Below, piece by piece: positions 7,586-14,480 of a stretch of 41,275 bases of DNA. Location: contig NZ_FNYZ01000031.1 in NCBI RefSeq assembly GCF_900109095.1, positions 1-41,275 of the forward strand, read 5' to 3'. The notes beneath the pieces were generated by a model, which was not told the DNA's origin, made no database searches, and saw nothing but the letters and a program-made list of their open reading frames with translations. Numbering within the stretch: position 1 is the first letter of the stretch; each line of letters starts with the position of its first letter. This DNA is from Sphingobium sp. AP50 (GTDB lineage: Bacteria > Pseudomonadota > Alphaproteobacteria > Sphingomonadales > Sphingomonadaceae). Position numbers and translations under genes: made by a program.

Positions 7586-7618
7586 GCACGGGCCGGGGCA
7601 TCGAACCCCGGCCCGTGC
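7586..7618 (+). terminator. Strong hairpin terminator after the PraB-like gene
   Basis: A perfect 13-bp stem GCACGGGCCGGGG/CCCCGGCCCGTGC with a seven-base loop, followed by AATCTCTTCTCTCT. It lies eight bases after the stop codon. Confidence 0.75.
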
Positions 7619-7810
7619 AATCTCTTCTCTCTGTGTGTCGTGGCATTTTGGCATGGGTGCGCGCCAGCTTTCAAGGATCGGCGGTTCCCCCAATTTGCTG
7701 CGCAAATCGGCTCCCCCACCGCCCGCTGACGCGGCCGCTTCGCGGTCCCTGACAGCCGGCGCCGGTGCCCATGCCGGGTGTCTCCCGTCACCAACGAGAA
7801 GGAGAACCGG

Positions 7811-8032
7811 ATGCACATCAAATTGTTTAGAGCACTGAAAGCGGCTAATCTGTCAGACGACGCCGCAGCGGAAGTTGTAGAGGCTATTGAGGAGTATATC
7901 GCCGTGAAGGTTCAGGAGGCGAACAAGGGAATCGAAAGCAAGCTGACGGCGCAAACTTGGGTCATCGGCAGCGTCGGTTTCGTCCTCGCAGTCATCGGCC
8001 TCGCGCCCGCTTTCATCAAACTGTTCCAGTAA
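7811..8032 (+). CDS. Small tail-anchored membrane protein with coiled coil
   Basis: 73 residues from the ATG at 7811 after GAAGGAG. An upstream in-frame start would lose this ribosome site. The N-terminal two-thirds is amphipathic (DDAAAEVVEAIEEYIAVKVQEAN), then one hydrophobic helix (WVIGSVGFVLAVIGLAPAFI) closes the protein. This layout resembles DUF1640-type or phage-like tail-anchored coiled-coil proteins; the family is not certain. It is monocistronic, with an intrinsic terminator right behind it. Confidence 0.55.
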   Translation: MHIKLFRALKAANLSDDAAAEVVEAIEEYIAVKVQEANKGIESKLTAQTWVIGSVGFVLAVIGLAPAFIKLFQ

Positions 8033-8037
8033 GACGA

Positions 8038-8062
8038 GGGAGGCTTCGGCCTCCCTTTTTTT
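8038..8062 (+). terminator. Intrinsic terminator
   Basis: Stem GGGAGGC/GCCTCCC, tetraloop TTCG (last base shared with the stem closing), then seven T. This is a textbook rho-independent terminator immediately after the gene ending at 8032. Confidence 0.9.
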
Positions 8063-8093
8063 GCCGAACCGCCCGATTATCAGGAGACGCCAA

Positions 8094-8333
8094 TTGACCG
8101 ACTTTGCACAAGCACGGCTCGATATGTTCGAGAGCGGTTTTTTCGGTCAGGGCGATGCGTTCTGGCGCTGGATCGCGACCGACGAGGCACGGCCCTATCT
8201 GGCTGCGTTCGCAGCCGATCGCGCGCGTTCCGGCGAAGGCGAATTTTTCGCGCTCGATTTTGCCGCAGAGGATCTACTTAATTCCGATCACCTGGCCGAG
8301 CTGGCCCAGCAGATCGAGGCCGCGCACGGCTGA
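8094..8333 (+). CDS. Small hypothetical protein, TTG start
   Basis: 79 residues. A TTG at 8094 is preferred because CAGGAGA sits seven bases before it; there is no suitable ATG. The product is acidic and soluble (LDMFESGFFGQGDAFWRWIATDEARPYLAAFAADRARS). I do not recognise the family. It stands alone after the terminator at 8038-8062. Confidence 0.5.
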   Translation: MTDFAQARLDMFESGFFGQGDAFWRWIATDEARPYLAAFAADRARSGEGEFFALDFAAEDLLNSDHLAELAQQIEAAHG

Positions 8334-8351
8334 CGCCGCGCGCGCCGGTTC

Positions 8352-8513
8352 CTAGCCGAGGGCATAGACTCCGAGCAGATTGGCGACCTCGCCTGTATCA
8401 ACTATCCCCCGGCGCGATAGCAGGGTGGCGAACAGCGACAAGGTCCCGCCCATTGCACGGACGAGCGGGCCATCGCTTTCAAGATCGAGCCGAGGGATTT
8501 CATCGTTTCTCAT
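8352..8513 (-). CDS. Small hypothetical protein divergent from the 8604 operon
   Basis: 53 residues from the ATG complement at 8513, with GGAG nine bases upstream; the frame stays open to 8711. The product is MRNDEIPRLDLESDGPLVRA followed by a Leu-rich part. No family is recognised. Its upstream region contains the palindromic operator at 8544-8587, which it shares with the divergent gene at 8604. Confidence 0.4.
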   Translation of the reverse strand: MRNDEIPRLDLESDGPLVRAMGGTLSLFATLLSRRGIVDTGEVANLLGVYALG

Positions 8514-8540
8514 TCCGTCTAACTCCATCGGGGCAGCACA

Positions 8541-8588
8541 TTGCCGATATGTCGGAAATGTCTTATAGAAGATATCCGACATATCGGA
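8541..8588 (+). promoter_or_regulatory. Promoter embedded in a 13-bp inverted repeat operator
   Basis: TTGCCG (8541-8546) and TATAGA (8564-8569) are spaced by 17 bases. Around the promoter lie perfect arms CCGATATGTCGGA (8544-8556) and TCCGACATATCGG (8575-8587). The spacer block TATGTCGGAAATGTCTTA (8548-8565) is identical to the spacer of the virB promoter (complement of 35715-35732). The gene at 8604 follows with CGGAGG. Confidence 0.75.
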
Positions 8589-8603
8589 GACGGAGGCCCA
8601 GCG

Positions 8604-9206
8604 ATGGGATTTTGGGATAGATTTCGGCGCAGGACGGCCGAAAGGCCAGCGCGCCGTGAGCAGGAAATGCGCGAAACTCGGGCCAATTACTGCACCGAGA
8701 GCTTCCGGCAAATTCTATCGGCAGCGAAGGCGCTTCGGCACCACCACGGCATCAATCGGACGCAGGCCCACTTTGACGATATGTTGGGCTACGGCCTGGC
8801 CCAGCGATACACAGATCAGACCGAGGAAATGGCCGTCATGACCGCAGCCATTCTCGCAAGTCATTGCGGCCCGGATGCCGTGACCATGTTCGTGCTGCAT
8901 CTAAGAGATCGTGGCTTGGCGTTCGGCCTACGGCTGTCGGAAGATCGCCTTTTCCCTGAAAGCCCCCTCGCTCGCCAGATGACCGGCACGCTGGATGTAT
9001 ATGACCTCGCGGCCGACTATGCGGCGAGCGGCGAGCTTGAACAGGATTCAGGGCCATTTCGCGGTCCAGCGCAGGTACTATGGGACGCCGGTTATACCGG
9101 CCTTCCCCGAGATGACCTTCGCGTTGACCAAGCTGCCGTTGAACTTGTCGCCGCTGCGCTCAATCCGTGGAATATCCGCCTTTCTGTGAAACCGGGCTAC
9201 AATTGA
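8604..9206 (+). CDS. Hypothetical protein, possibly co-regulated with the T4SS
   Basis: 200 residues from the ATG at 8604, preceded by CGGAGG eight bases upstream. It begins MGFWDRFRRRTAERPARREQ, a short amphipathic basic start, then helical soluble sequence. There is no signal peptide or recognisable motif. It overlaps the next gene by one base (TGATG), so the pair is cotranslated. Its promoter carries the same 18-bp block as the type IV secretion promoter. I infer a conjugation-linked role, but the function is unknown. Confidence 0.6.
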   Translation: MGFWDRFRRRTAERPARREQEMRETRANYCTESFRQILSAAKALRHHHGINRTQAHFDDMLGYGLAQRYTDQTEEMAVMTAAILASHCGPDAVTMFVLHLRDRGLAFGLRLSEDRLFPESPLARQMTGTLDVYDLAADYAASGELEQDSGPFRGPAQVLWDAGYTGLPRDDLRVDQAAVELVAAALNPWNIRLSVKPGYN

Positions 9207-9622
9207 TGACCGGCGCGGCGGACCAGATGAGCGCAGCCGACTTTATAGCGAGGGCCATCGAGTTTCTTCCGGCCATTGACGGTCCCCGCTTTCCCGAAAT
9301 TCGGCTGCATCACGCCAGCATTGCGTTCGAGCTGGCGACCAAAGCCGCCATTCTTCATAGCGGCGGTTCCCATGCCGAATGCCTGACTGCGCGCCACGAT
9401 CTTGATGCCTGCCTTGCGACCGCGCGCCGTCGCGGCTTCAACGCCGCACCCGAAGCGCATTATGCGGCCCGAACGCTGACACCCTTCTATAAGACGCATT
9501 CGCTCGCCCAGCTCGTTCGCGAGCCCGGCGCGCTGGCGCTCGACCAACTATGCGCCGAGGCCGCAGCGCATGTTGCACAGGTCGACGCTTGGATGCAGGA
9601 TGACAACAAAACGAAGGTTTAG
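9206..9622 (+). CDS. Hypothetical protein, second gene of the 8604 operon
   Basis: 138 residues. The ATG at 9206 overlaps the upstream stop (TGATG). The protein is Ala- and His-rich and helical (RLHHASIAFELATKAAILHS), without signal or membrane segments. Not recognised. It is coupled to the gene at 8604 and so shares the promoter that resembles the virB promoter. Confidence 0.55.
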   Translation: MTGAADQMSAADFIARAIEFLPAIDGPRFPEIRLHHASIAFELATKAAILHSGGSHAECLTARHDLDACLATARRRGFNAAPEAHYAARTLTPFYKTHSLAQLVREPGALALDQLCAEAAAHVAQVDAWMQDDNKTKV

Positions 9623-9714
9623 TTTACTGACAACCACGGTGGGATAGCGGATGGCATTCAACTAGCGTTTTAGCCGATTGTGCAGTGCAGCATTTTCTCG
9701 GATTTTCAGAGTGA

Positions 9715-9783
9715 CAACTTAATGGAAAAAATTTCAGATTAAGTTGACAGATTGTCCCGCCCTCCTATTGTGAACATATCGGA
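9715..9783 (+). promoter_or_regulatory. Promoter with overlapping inverted repeat
   Basis: TTGACA (9744-9749) and TATTGT (9766-9771) are spaced by 16 bases. The inverted repeat CAACTTAAT (9715-9723)/ATTAAGTTG (9738-9746) overlaps the -35 box. Just after the -10, ACATATCGGA (9774-9783) repeats ten bases of the operator arm at 8579-8588. The surrounding 100 bases are clearly AT-rich relative to their neighbours. Confidence 0.6.
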
Positions 9784-9797
9784 AACGGGAGCCAGTC

Positions 9798-10424
9798 ATG
9801 AGACGGACGAAGCAACCGCCAGATACGATCACTTCGCTTCGGAACTGGCGCGACCGAAACCGCCAAGATCGCATCCTTGCCGCCGAGCGAGAGCTTGCCG
9901 AACAGGCGAAGGCGGAGCAGGACCGCAAGCGTGCTCTGCGCCGGGAACGCGCAGCCGAGCGTCGAGCCGAACTCGAAGCCGCTGCTATTCGTGATGCGGG
10001 CATTAGCCTGGATCGAGACGAGGCCGCAATATTAAGTCAGAAGGTCGATGCCGATAATCGACGCCTAGTAAGGGCGCGTTCGATCGGACTTCTTTGCGGT
10101 GGACTTGTTGTTATCGCCACCATTGCGGGCGCGATAATCTACTTCCATCATAATCCCCTTTCAAAATCCGAGGCAGCTCTATTCGCCTTCTGCGCCATTA
10201 TTATGATGATGATCGGATTTTTCCTGATTGTTGAATGGTTTTCCTGGCCCTTCTCGGCTTGGCTTAGGCGGAAAACAGATTCCGCTAATGCCGTGCGCGC
10301 CCTGGACCGGATCGCGCGGCAGAGGCAGGCGCTTGAGGACGGGGCATTCACTGTTGAAAAGCGCCGCTCCACCTTTGGGCCTGACTATTACGCAGTCCGC
10401 TATCATCACACTGGATCGAACTGA
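9798..10424 (+). CDS. Membrane protein with N-terminal coiled coil
   Basis: 208 residues from the ATG at 9798 after GGGAG. Residues about 20-85 form a highly charged Arg/Glu-rich coiled coil. Two membrane helices follow (about 95-117, starting SIGLLCGGLVVIATIAGAII, and about 126-150), with a short extracytoplasmic loop, then a basic cytoplasmic tail. I do not recognise the family. The serine recombinase gene starts one base after its stop, so the two share a transcript. Confidence 0.55.
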   Translation: MRRTKQPPDTITSLRNWRDRNRQDRILAAERELAEQAKAEQDRKRALRRERAAERRAELEAAAIRDAGISLDRDEAAILSQKVDADNRRLVRARSIGLLCGGLVVIATIAGAIIYFHHNPLSKSEAALFAFCAIIMMMIGFFLIVEWFSWPFSAWLRRKTDSANAVRALDRIARQRQALEDGAFTVEKRRSTFGPDYYAVRYHHTGSN

Positions 10425-10425
10425 C

Positions 10426-11007
10426 ATGAAGATAGGCTATGCGCGCGTCAGCACTGGCGAGCAAAACCTTGCGTTGCAGATCGACGCGCTGAAAGGCGCA
10501 GGGGCCGAGCGCATCTATGAGGATAAGGGCGTTTCCGGTTCTGCCGTTTTCAAGCCTGCCTATCATGACTTGCTGCGCGCTTCGCGCGCTGGTGATGAGA
10601 TCATAGTGTGGCGGCTTGATCGCCTGTCCCGCAATCTCGTCACGCTCATTACCGAGCTGCAAATGCTAGGGAGCCTTGGCGTCGGCTTTCGGTCGATCAC
10701 CGAAGAGATCGAGACTGTGACGCCGGCAGGCCGTCTATTCTTCCATATGGTTGGCGCGTTCGCACAATTCGAGCGTGATGTAATCCGCGAGCGCACCAAT
10801 GCCGGGATTCAAGCCGCGCGGCGCGCGGGCAAGCAATTGGGCAGACCGCCCGCGATCAGCGCAGATCAATGGACCCAAGCCAAGACGCTATTGTCTGGCC
10901 CTCATAAAATGAGCGTTGCATCAGTGGCGAGCCTGCTGAACGTGACCCGCCAAGCCATCTATAAGCGGCTCAACGCAGAAAAGAATGCCGAACAGGAAGC
11001 GGCTTGA
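10426..11007 (+). CDS. Serine recombinase (resolvase/invertase family)
   Basis: 193 residues, the usual length for a small resolvase or invertase. The catalytic domain begins MKIGYARVST, with the nucleophile Ser9 and Arg7. DRLSRN is at 65-70 and FERDVIRERT near 115-124, so all active-site elements are present. A C-terminal helix-turn-helix (MSVASVASLLNVTRQAIYKRL) binds the site. On plasmids such enzymes usually resolve multimers. No transposase or Tn3-type ends are seen nearby, and I cannot point to the res site. It is one base behind the membrane protein gene. Confidence 0.9.
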   Translation: MKIGYARVSTGEQNLALQIDALKGAGAERIYEDKGVSGSAVFKPAYHDLLRASRAGDEIIVWRLDRLSRNLVTLITELQMLGSLGVGFRSITEEIETVTPAGRLFFHMVGAFAQFERDVIRERTNAGIQAARRAGKQLGRPPAISADQWTQAKTLLSGPHKMSVASVASLLNVTRQAIYKRLNAEKNAEQEAA

Positions 11008-11324
11008 CCGGGTATCGCCCTCCCCTGCCCTTCCCCGTTGAACGAGAGGGCGGCAGTCAGACACACCTATCTTGATAGCAGTGCCTTGGCCGTCTGCGAT
11101 GAATGGCAACGCCTACATCGGTCCCCTTCGCGCGCCCGTTGCTGATTGACGCACATGGGCGTCTCCCCCTGTCTAATGCGGGTTTGGGCCTTCGGCCCCA
11201 AGCAGAAAACCGACGCTGCGCGCCTACGGTTTCCGCTAGCGGACCCTCCGTTTTTCAGCTTGCCCGCGTCAGGGGGCCACCCTTCCAAAGTGCGTCAGCA
11301 ACGACAGCACGAAGGAACAGACCC
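11008..11324. other. Gene-free stretch between recombinase and ssb
   Basis: No credible gene. The frame of ssb is open upstream but has no ribosome site there. It contains a bulged hairpin TTGGGCC-TTC-GGCCCCAA (about 11184-11201) and the palindrome CCGCTAGCGG. A promoter for ssb and possibly the recombination site of the upstream recombinase would be expected here, but neither can be pinned down. Confidence 0.5.
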
Positions 11325-11666
11325 ATGCAGAATATTTCCGAATTTCGCATCATCGGCCGCATTGGCAGCGCCGAAATCAAGGAAAAGGTGGCATTTCTCG
11401 ACGTTGCCGCGAACTACGGTCGCAAGGTCGGCAACGAATGGGAGGACGATACCCACTGGAACCGCGTGACCTGTTTCGGCAAGAACGTCGCGCGCGCCGC
11501 CAAGATGGGCAAGGGCGACCTGGTTCATATCACTGGCCGCGTCCGCCAGTCCCGCTACGAGCGTGAGGGCCAGACCATCTACGGTGTTGACCTGATCGTT
11601 GATCGCATCGCCGTGATCGCGAAGAACGGCAAGCCCGCCGAGCAGGATCGGGACGGCGACGATTAA
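11325..11666 (+). CDS. ssb: Single-stranded DNA-binding protein, short form
   Basis: 113 residues with the OB-fold pattern: FRIIGRIGSAEIK, a VAANY strand, DTHWNRVTCFG, then KGDLVHITGRVRQSRYE and a final strand. The family is normally 150-180 residues in bacteria. Here the long linker is missing, although the end (QDRDGDD) is acidic. GAAGGA precedes the ATG. It coats single-stranded DNA during replication or conjugative entry. A second, more AT-rich paralog lies at 40644-40970. The overall sequence is well conserved between the two. Confidence 0.9.
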   Translation: MQNISEFRIIGRIGSAEIKEKVAFLDVAANYGRKVGNEWEDDTHWNRVTCFGKNVARAAKMGKGDLVHITGRVRQSRYEREGQTIYGVDLIVDRIAVIAKNGKPAEQDRDGDD

Positions 11667-11677
11667 ATCCCGGCATC

Positions 11678-11699
11678 GGGGCTGCGCTAGCGCGGCCCC
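11678..11699 (+). terminator. Hairpin after ssb
   Basis: GGGGC ... GCCCC enclose the perfect palindrome GCGCTAGCGC, giving an almost loopless 22-base hairpin, 11 bases after the ssb stop. No T tract follows. Confidence 0.5.
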
Positions 11700-11703
11700 A
11701 TAG

Positions 11704-11887
11704 GCATGTAAATTCCATCACATTCCGTTGCATGTAAAGCAATGCAAAGCACGTACATGCAAAGGCATTTACAAGCATGTAAAAGCATTTGCATTAACGC
11801 CCTTTCAAAGTCTGCCCATATCCTGTAATGTCATCGGAAGCCTTTGCTGCCTTTGGGATGCAAAGGAAGGCTTTTGAATGCAAAGGA
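11704..11887. repeat. Centromere-like repeat cluster upstream of parA
   Basis: GCATGTAAA occurs three times (11704, 11730, 11775). TGCAAAG occurs at 11743, 11758, 11859 and 11879, and the reverse TTTGCAT at about 11789. The last two TGCAAAGGA copies are exactly 20 bases apart and lead up to the parA start. The stretch is AT-rich against a GC-rich plasmid. Iterated short motifs upstream of parA are typical for parC/parS-type centromeres and for operator sites bound by the small partition protein. Confidence 0.65.
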
Positions 11888-11893
11888 CGGTAT

Positions 11894-12568
11894 ATGGCAG
11901 TAATCGCATTGGCATCCCCGAAAGGTGGATGCGGAAAATCCACGACTGCGATCACGCTCGCAGGTGCCTATGCCGAGCAGGGCTATACGGTTCGAATCAT
12001 TGATGCCGATCCGAGGCAGCGCGTTGCTCGCTGGGCCGAGGTCGGAACACCCGGCGATAGCATTAGTGTCGTCAGTGCGGACGCGACATCAATTGTCGCT
12101 ACGATCCGCTCCGCCGAGCTGGACGCGCAGATCGTAATCGTGGACGTGGAGGGGAGCGCCAACATGGTAGTGCCTCTCGCCATCAGCCGCGCGAACTTTG
12201 TCATCATCCCGGCGAACCCGTCTGCTGCCGATGTTGAGGACGCCATCGCCACCGTGCAGATCGTCCACGACACCCAAACACGCCAGCATGAGGGGAGTGT
12301 GCCGCACGGCGTCCTTTGGACCCGCGTTCCAACATTCCAGTCACGCGAGTTCGTGGCTTTAGCATCACAACTTGCCGAGGCGGGGGTGCCGGTGATCGGG
12401 CAGCTTGCCGAGCGAACCGCCTACAAGAGCCTGTTTTCATACTGCACCACGCTTGACCAACTGCCGCCCGACGAAGTGCCGGGAACGGACAAAGCTCGGG
12501 CCGAGGGAATAGTGCTTGCTGATGCCGTTACACAGGCAATTCTGGCCAATCAGGAGAAGGCCGCATGA
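11894..12568 (+). CDS. parA: ParA-family partition ATPase
   Basis: 224 residues from the ATG at 11894; an upstream extension would run through the repeat cluster. The deviant Walker A KGGCGKST is at 10-17, and DADPRQ follows near residue 38 as the A' motif. A hydrophobic Walker B-like strand (IVIVDVEGSAN) lies near residue 80. There is no N-terminal helix-turn-helix, so it is the short (type Ib/VirC1-like) class. Such ATPases position plasmid copies on the nucleoid through a partner bound at a centromere. The partner gene overlaps its stop by four bases (ATGA). Confidence 0.85.
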   Translation: MAVIALASPKGGCGKSTTAITLAGAYAEQGYTVRIIDADPRQRVARWAEVGTPGDSISVVSADATSIVATIRSAELDAQIVIVDVEGSANMVVPLAISRANFVIIPANPSAADVEDAIATVQIVHDTQTRQHEGSVPHGVLWTRVPTFQSREFVALASQLAEAGVPVIGQLAERTAYKSLFSYCTTLDQLPPDEVPGTDKARAEGIVLADAVTQAILANQEKAA

Positions 12569-12912
12569 CCGAGGCAACGAAGCCGCAGAGGCGCAATCTG
12601 GCCCTTCCGCTCGCTGGTGTTCGCAGTCGGCCCGAAGAGGCCCCAGCAAGCCCTTCCAGCGCCGTGGACACGGCAGAGCGGCATGGCTTTGACCGTGTTC
12701 CTGTCGCAGCGTCGGAGATCGAGCGGTTGCGTCAGAACCAAACCGCCGAACCGCCCCGGCGCAAACGCGGGGCAGGGCGGTCTATGCCATTCTCTGTCAA
12801 GCTGGCGCCGGGGACGATGGAGTATATCTACGAGGTCGCCAACTCGCGGGACATTCCGTTGGCCCAAGTGATCGAGGAACTTGTCGAGGCGCATAGGGCC
12901 GCTGCGCGATGA
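12565..12912 (+). CDS. Small partition partner (ParB/ParG-like)
   Basis: 115 residues, coupled to parA by an ATGA overlap. The N-terminal 70 residues are basic, Pro-rich and probably flexible. The C-terminal part (SMPFSVKLAPGTMEYIYEVA followed by a helix ending in EELVEAHR) looks like a ribbon-helix-helix domain. A flexible basic arm plus a C-terminal RHH behind a short ParA is the organisation of ParG-like centromere-binding repressors. The likely binding sites are the repeats at 11704-11887. The exact family is inferred from layout. Confidence 0.7.
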   Translation: MTEATKPQRRNLALPLAGVRSRPEEAPASPSSAVDTAERHGFDRVPVAASEIERLRQNQTAEPPRRKRGAGRSMPFSVKLAPGTMEYIYEVANSRDIPLAQVIEELVEAHRAAAR

Positions 12913-12974
12913 CAGCCGGCACCTTATGTCTCGATAGGGCAGGGAAGGCACCGGCTAACCCTTGAACGGCCGAA

Positions 12975-12996
12975 GCCGCTGGTTGCACCCAGCGGC
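12975..12996 (+). terminator. Hairpin after the par operon
   Basis: Perfect 8-bp stem GCCGCTGG/CCAGCGGC with loop TTGCAC, 63 bases after the stop of the partition operon and 39 bases before the next gene. There is no T tract. Confidence 0.5.
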
Positions 12997-13034
12997 CCCG
13001 GCCTGACCACAACCGCAACCGGAGATTGCGAATC

Positions 13035-13391
13035 ATGACTGCACCTAATGTAGCCAATGACCGCCGCGTGAGCGATCACGCATGGCTTGTCGCGTTGGCT
13101 GATTACCGAGAAGCCTGCGCGCTCTTTCAAACGGAGGTTGAGCGAGCGCGGATCGACGGCGACGACATATCGCCAGACGTTGCCGCGTCCCATGCGTGGG
13201 CGGCTCGCGCGTTGATCGAGCAGCCAGCATCAACCATCGTCCAGATCGGGCAGAAGGTTCGAGCGGCTGACAATCTGGTGAACCTGTCGCAGCTTTATCC
13301 GGGGTTGCCTGAAATCCTCTTGCGCGACCTGTTCGGCATGTTGGGGATCGAGAGCGGAGATTGCCAACCGCTTCCCCCGTCGCTTCAATGA
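13035..13391 (+). CDS. Hypothetical protein
   Basis: 118 residues from the ATG at 13035, with GGAG ten bases upstream. It is helical and soluble (ALADYREACALFQTEVERARI). No motif is recognised. It is a single-gene unit between two hairpins. Confidence 0.5.
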   Translation: MTAPNVANDRRVSDHAWLVALADYREACALFQTEVERARIDGDDISPDVAASHAWAARALIEQPASTIVQIGQKVRAADNLVNLSQLYPGLPEILLRDLFGMLGIESGDCQPLPPSLQ

Positions 13392-13436
13392 TCGTTCCAG
13401 CAACAAGCTGACGGTCGCGGAGTATTAGCAATCGGG

Positions 13437-13464
13437 TGCGATCCTGGCATTCGCTGGGATCGCA
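13437..13464 (+). terminator. Hairpin after the gene at 13035-13391
   Basis: Stem TGCGATCC/GGATCGCA with a 12-base loop. A second hairpin, CGCCCA-TTCG-TGGGCG, lies at 13567-13582, shortly before the next gene. Confidence 0.4.
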
Positions 13465-13608
13465 CACGGCGTTTCGGGATGATATTGCAGGAGAGGCGCA
13501 GACGACACATGATTTGCCCGGTGTGACGATGGACCTTCACTCTCATGGTGCCGCCCGTCACCCATGCGCCCATTCGTGGGCGAGGGCGCTTGATGACAGG
13601 AGCAGCAC

Positions 13609-13944
13609 ATGAGCATCGCGACGATCATTGCCGAAATCCCAACCGGGGCGATCGTGGTTCTCGGCCTGGCCCTTGCTGCGCTCGCAATTCGTTTCCGTGG
13701 CATCGTTGCGTTGGTGATCGGTGCGCTTTGCCTGCTAGGGACTTGGAACGCTGGCGAGGCGCAGCCGGGCTTGGCTATCGCCATGGCCTTCGGCTTCTAT
13801 GTCGTCCTCTCTGCTGTTGCTGGCTTCTTTGGGAGCCGCACCAAGATCAGCGATGACGATGGCAGCGCCGGTTACAGCTATGCCGATGAGCAGGCGCGTC
13901 TTGCCAGCGAATACCATCGTCGTCAGCGGGAAGGGCGGTTCTAG
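13609..13944 (+). CDS. Small integral membrane protein
   Basis: 111 residues. Three hydrophobic segments (about 10-28, 31-47 and 55-76) are followed by a charged cytoplasmic tail (DDDGSAGYSYADEQARLASE). AGGAGC precedes the ATG. The function is unknown. Its stop TAG and the TAG of the opposite-strand gene share the same CTAG tetranucleotide (13941-13944). Confidence 0.55.
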   Translation: MSIATIIAEIPTGAIVVLGLALAALAIRFRGIVALVIGALCLLGTWNAGEAQPGLAIAMAFGFYVVLSAVAGFFGSRTKISDDDGSAGYSYADEQARLASEYHRRQREGRF

Positions 13945-14198
13945 TCCGCCTGCAACTGGCGCAAAGCAGCCGCCACCTTTGCGCCGCCATGCTTTCCAAT
14001 AGCGTCCGCAATCGCCTTCGCCTCCGACCGCTCCATGCTGGCGATCTTGATCTTTTCCAGTGCGGCTACCAGCGCGGGCCTGCCTGCATCGCGCACCGCT
14101 GCCTCTGCATCCTTCTCGCGCTGGATGATCGCAGCTAGTGCGGCCTCTGCCTTCACTCGCTCTTGTTTGATTGCATCGAGGTCGGGGGTCTTTGCCAT
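13941..14198 (-). CDS. Small coiled-coil protein, possibly mobilisation-related
   Basis: 85 residues, highly helical and charged (LDAIKQERVKAEAALAAIIQREKDAE), ending with a GGAKVAAALRQLQAD segment. It resembles the small TraD-like or hypothetical proteins often found beside relaxase loci in alphaproteobacterial plasmids, but I cannot name a family securely. AGGTGGAAC lies before the ATG. It is transcribed away from the candidate oriT region, behind a small membrane protein gene. Confidence 0.5.
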   Translation of the reverse strand: MAKTPDLDAIKQERVKAEAALAAIIQREKDAEAAVRDAGRPALVAALEKIKIASMERSEAKAIADAIGKHGGAKVAAALRQLQAD

Positions 14199-14279
14199 GT
14201 AGTTCCACCTTTCGGTTGTAATGATTAGAGCGATGCCGGGAGGGCGCGATTACCGTCATGGGCCGTGAATGTGACACGG

Positions 14280-14480
14280 CTAGCGCCAGAACATCGCGCC
14301 TAATGCGATGCCCATGCCGATGATTGAAAGCACAGCCGCTCGCTTGTGCCAACGGGCGTTGTTCTCTCGGCGCGACCTTGCCTCACCGTGGAGCAAACTG
14401 TGCATTGCGGCGTCATCCTTACGCGCGATCCAAAGGCAATAGATCGAGGCGATTGCGAGAATGACGACGCAGAATCCCAT
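14280..14480 (-). CDS. Small two-helix membrane protein
   Basis: 66 residues from the ATG complement at 14480, preceded by AAGGTGG. The frame extends to 14795, but that part lacks a ribosome site and has no coding character. Helix one is FCVVILAIASIYCLWIA and helix two AAVLSIIGMGIALGAMFW, joined by a charged 30-residue loop. The function is unknown. It is the first of two - strand genes leaving the candidate oriT region. Confidence 0.55.
   Translation of the reverse strand: MGFCVVILAIASIYCLWIARKDDAAMHSLLHGEARSRRENNARWHKRAAVLSIIGMGIALGAMFWR

Noticed and set aside
10426..11007. Recombinase as part of a Tn3-type transposon
   Set aside because: No transposase gene or 38-bp terminal repeats are visible, so it is read as a plasmid resolvase or invertase.
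11704..11887. CRISPR array or replication iterons
   Set aside because: The repeats are only 7-9 bases with irregular spacing and no equal spacers, and the position before parA fits a centromere better than an origin.
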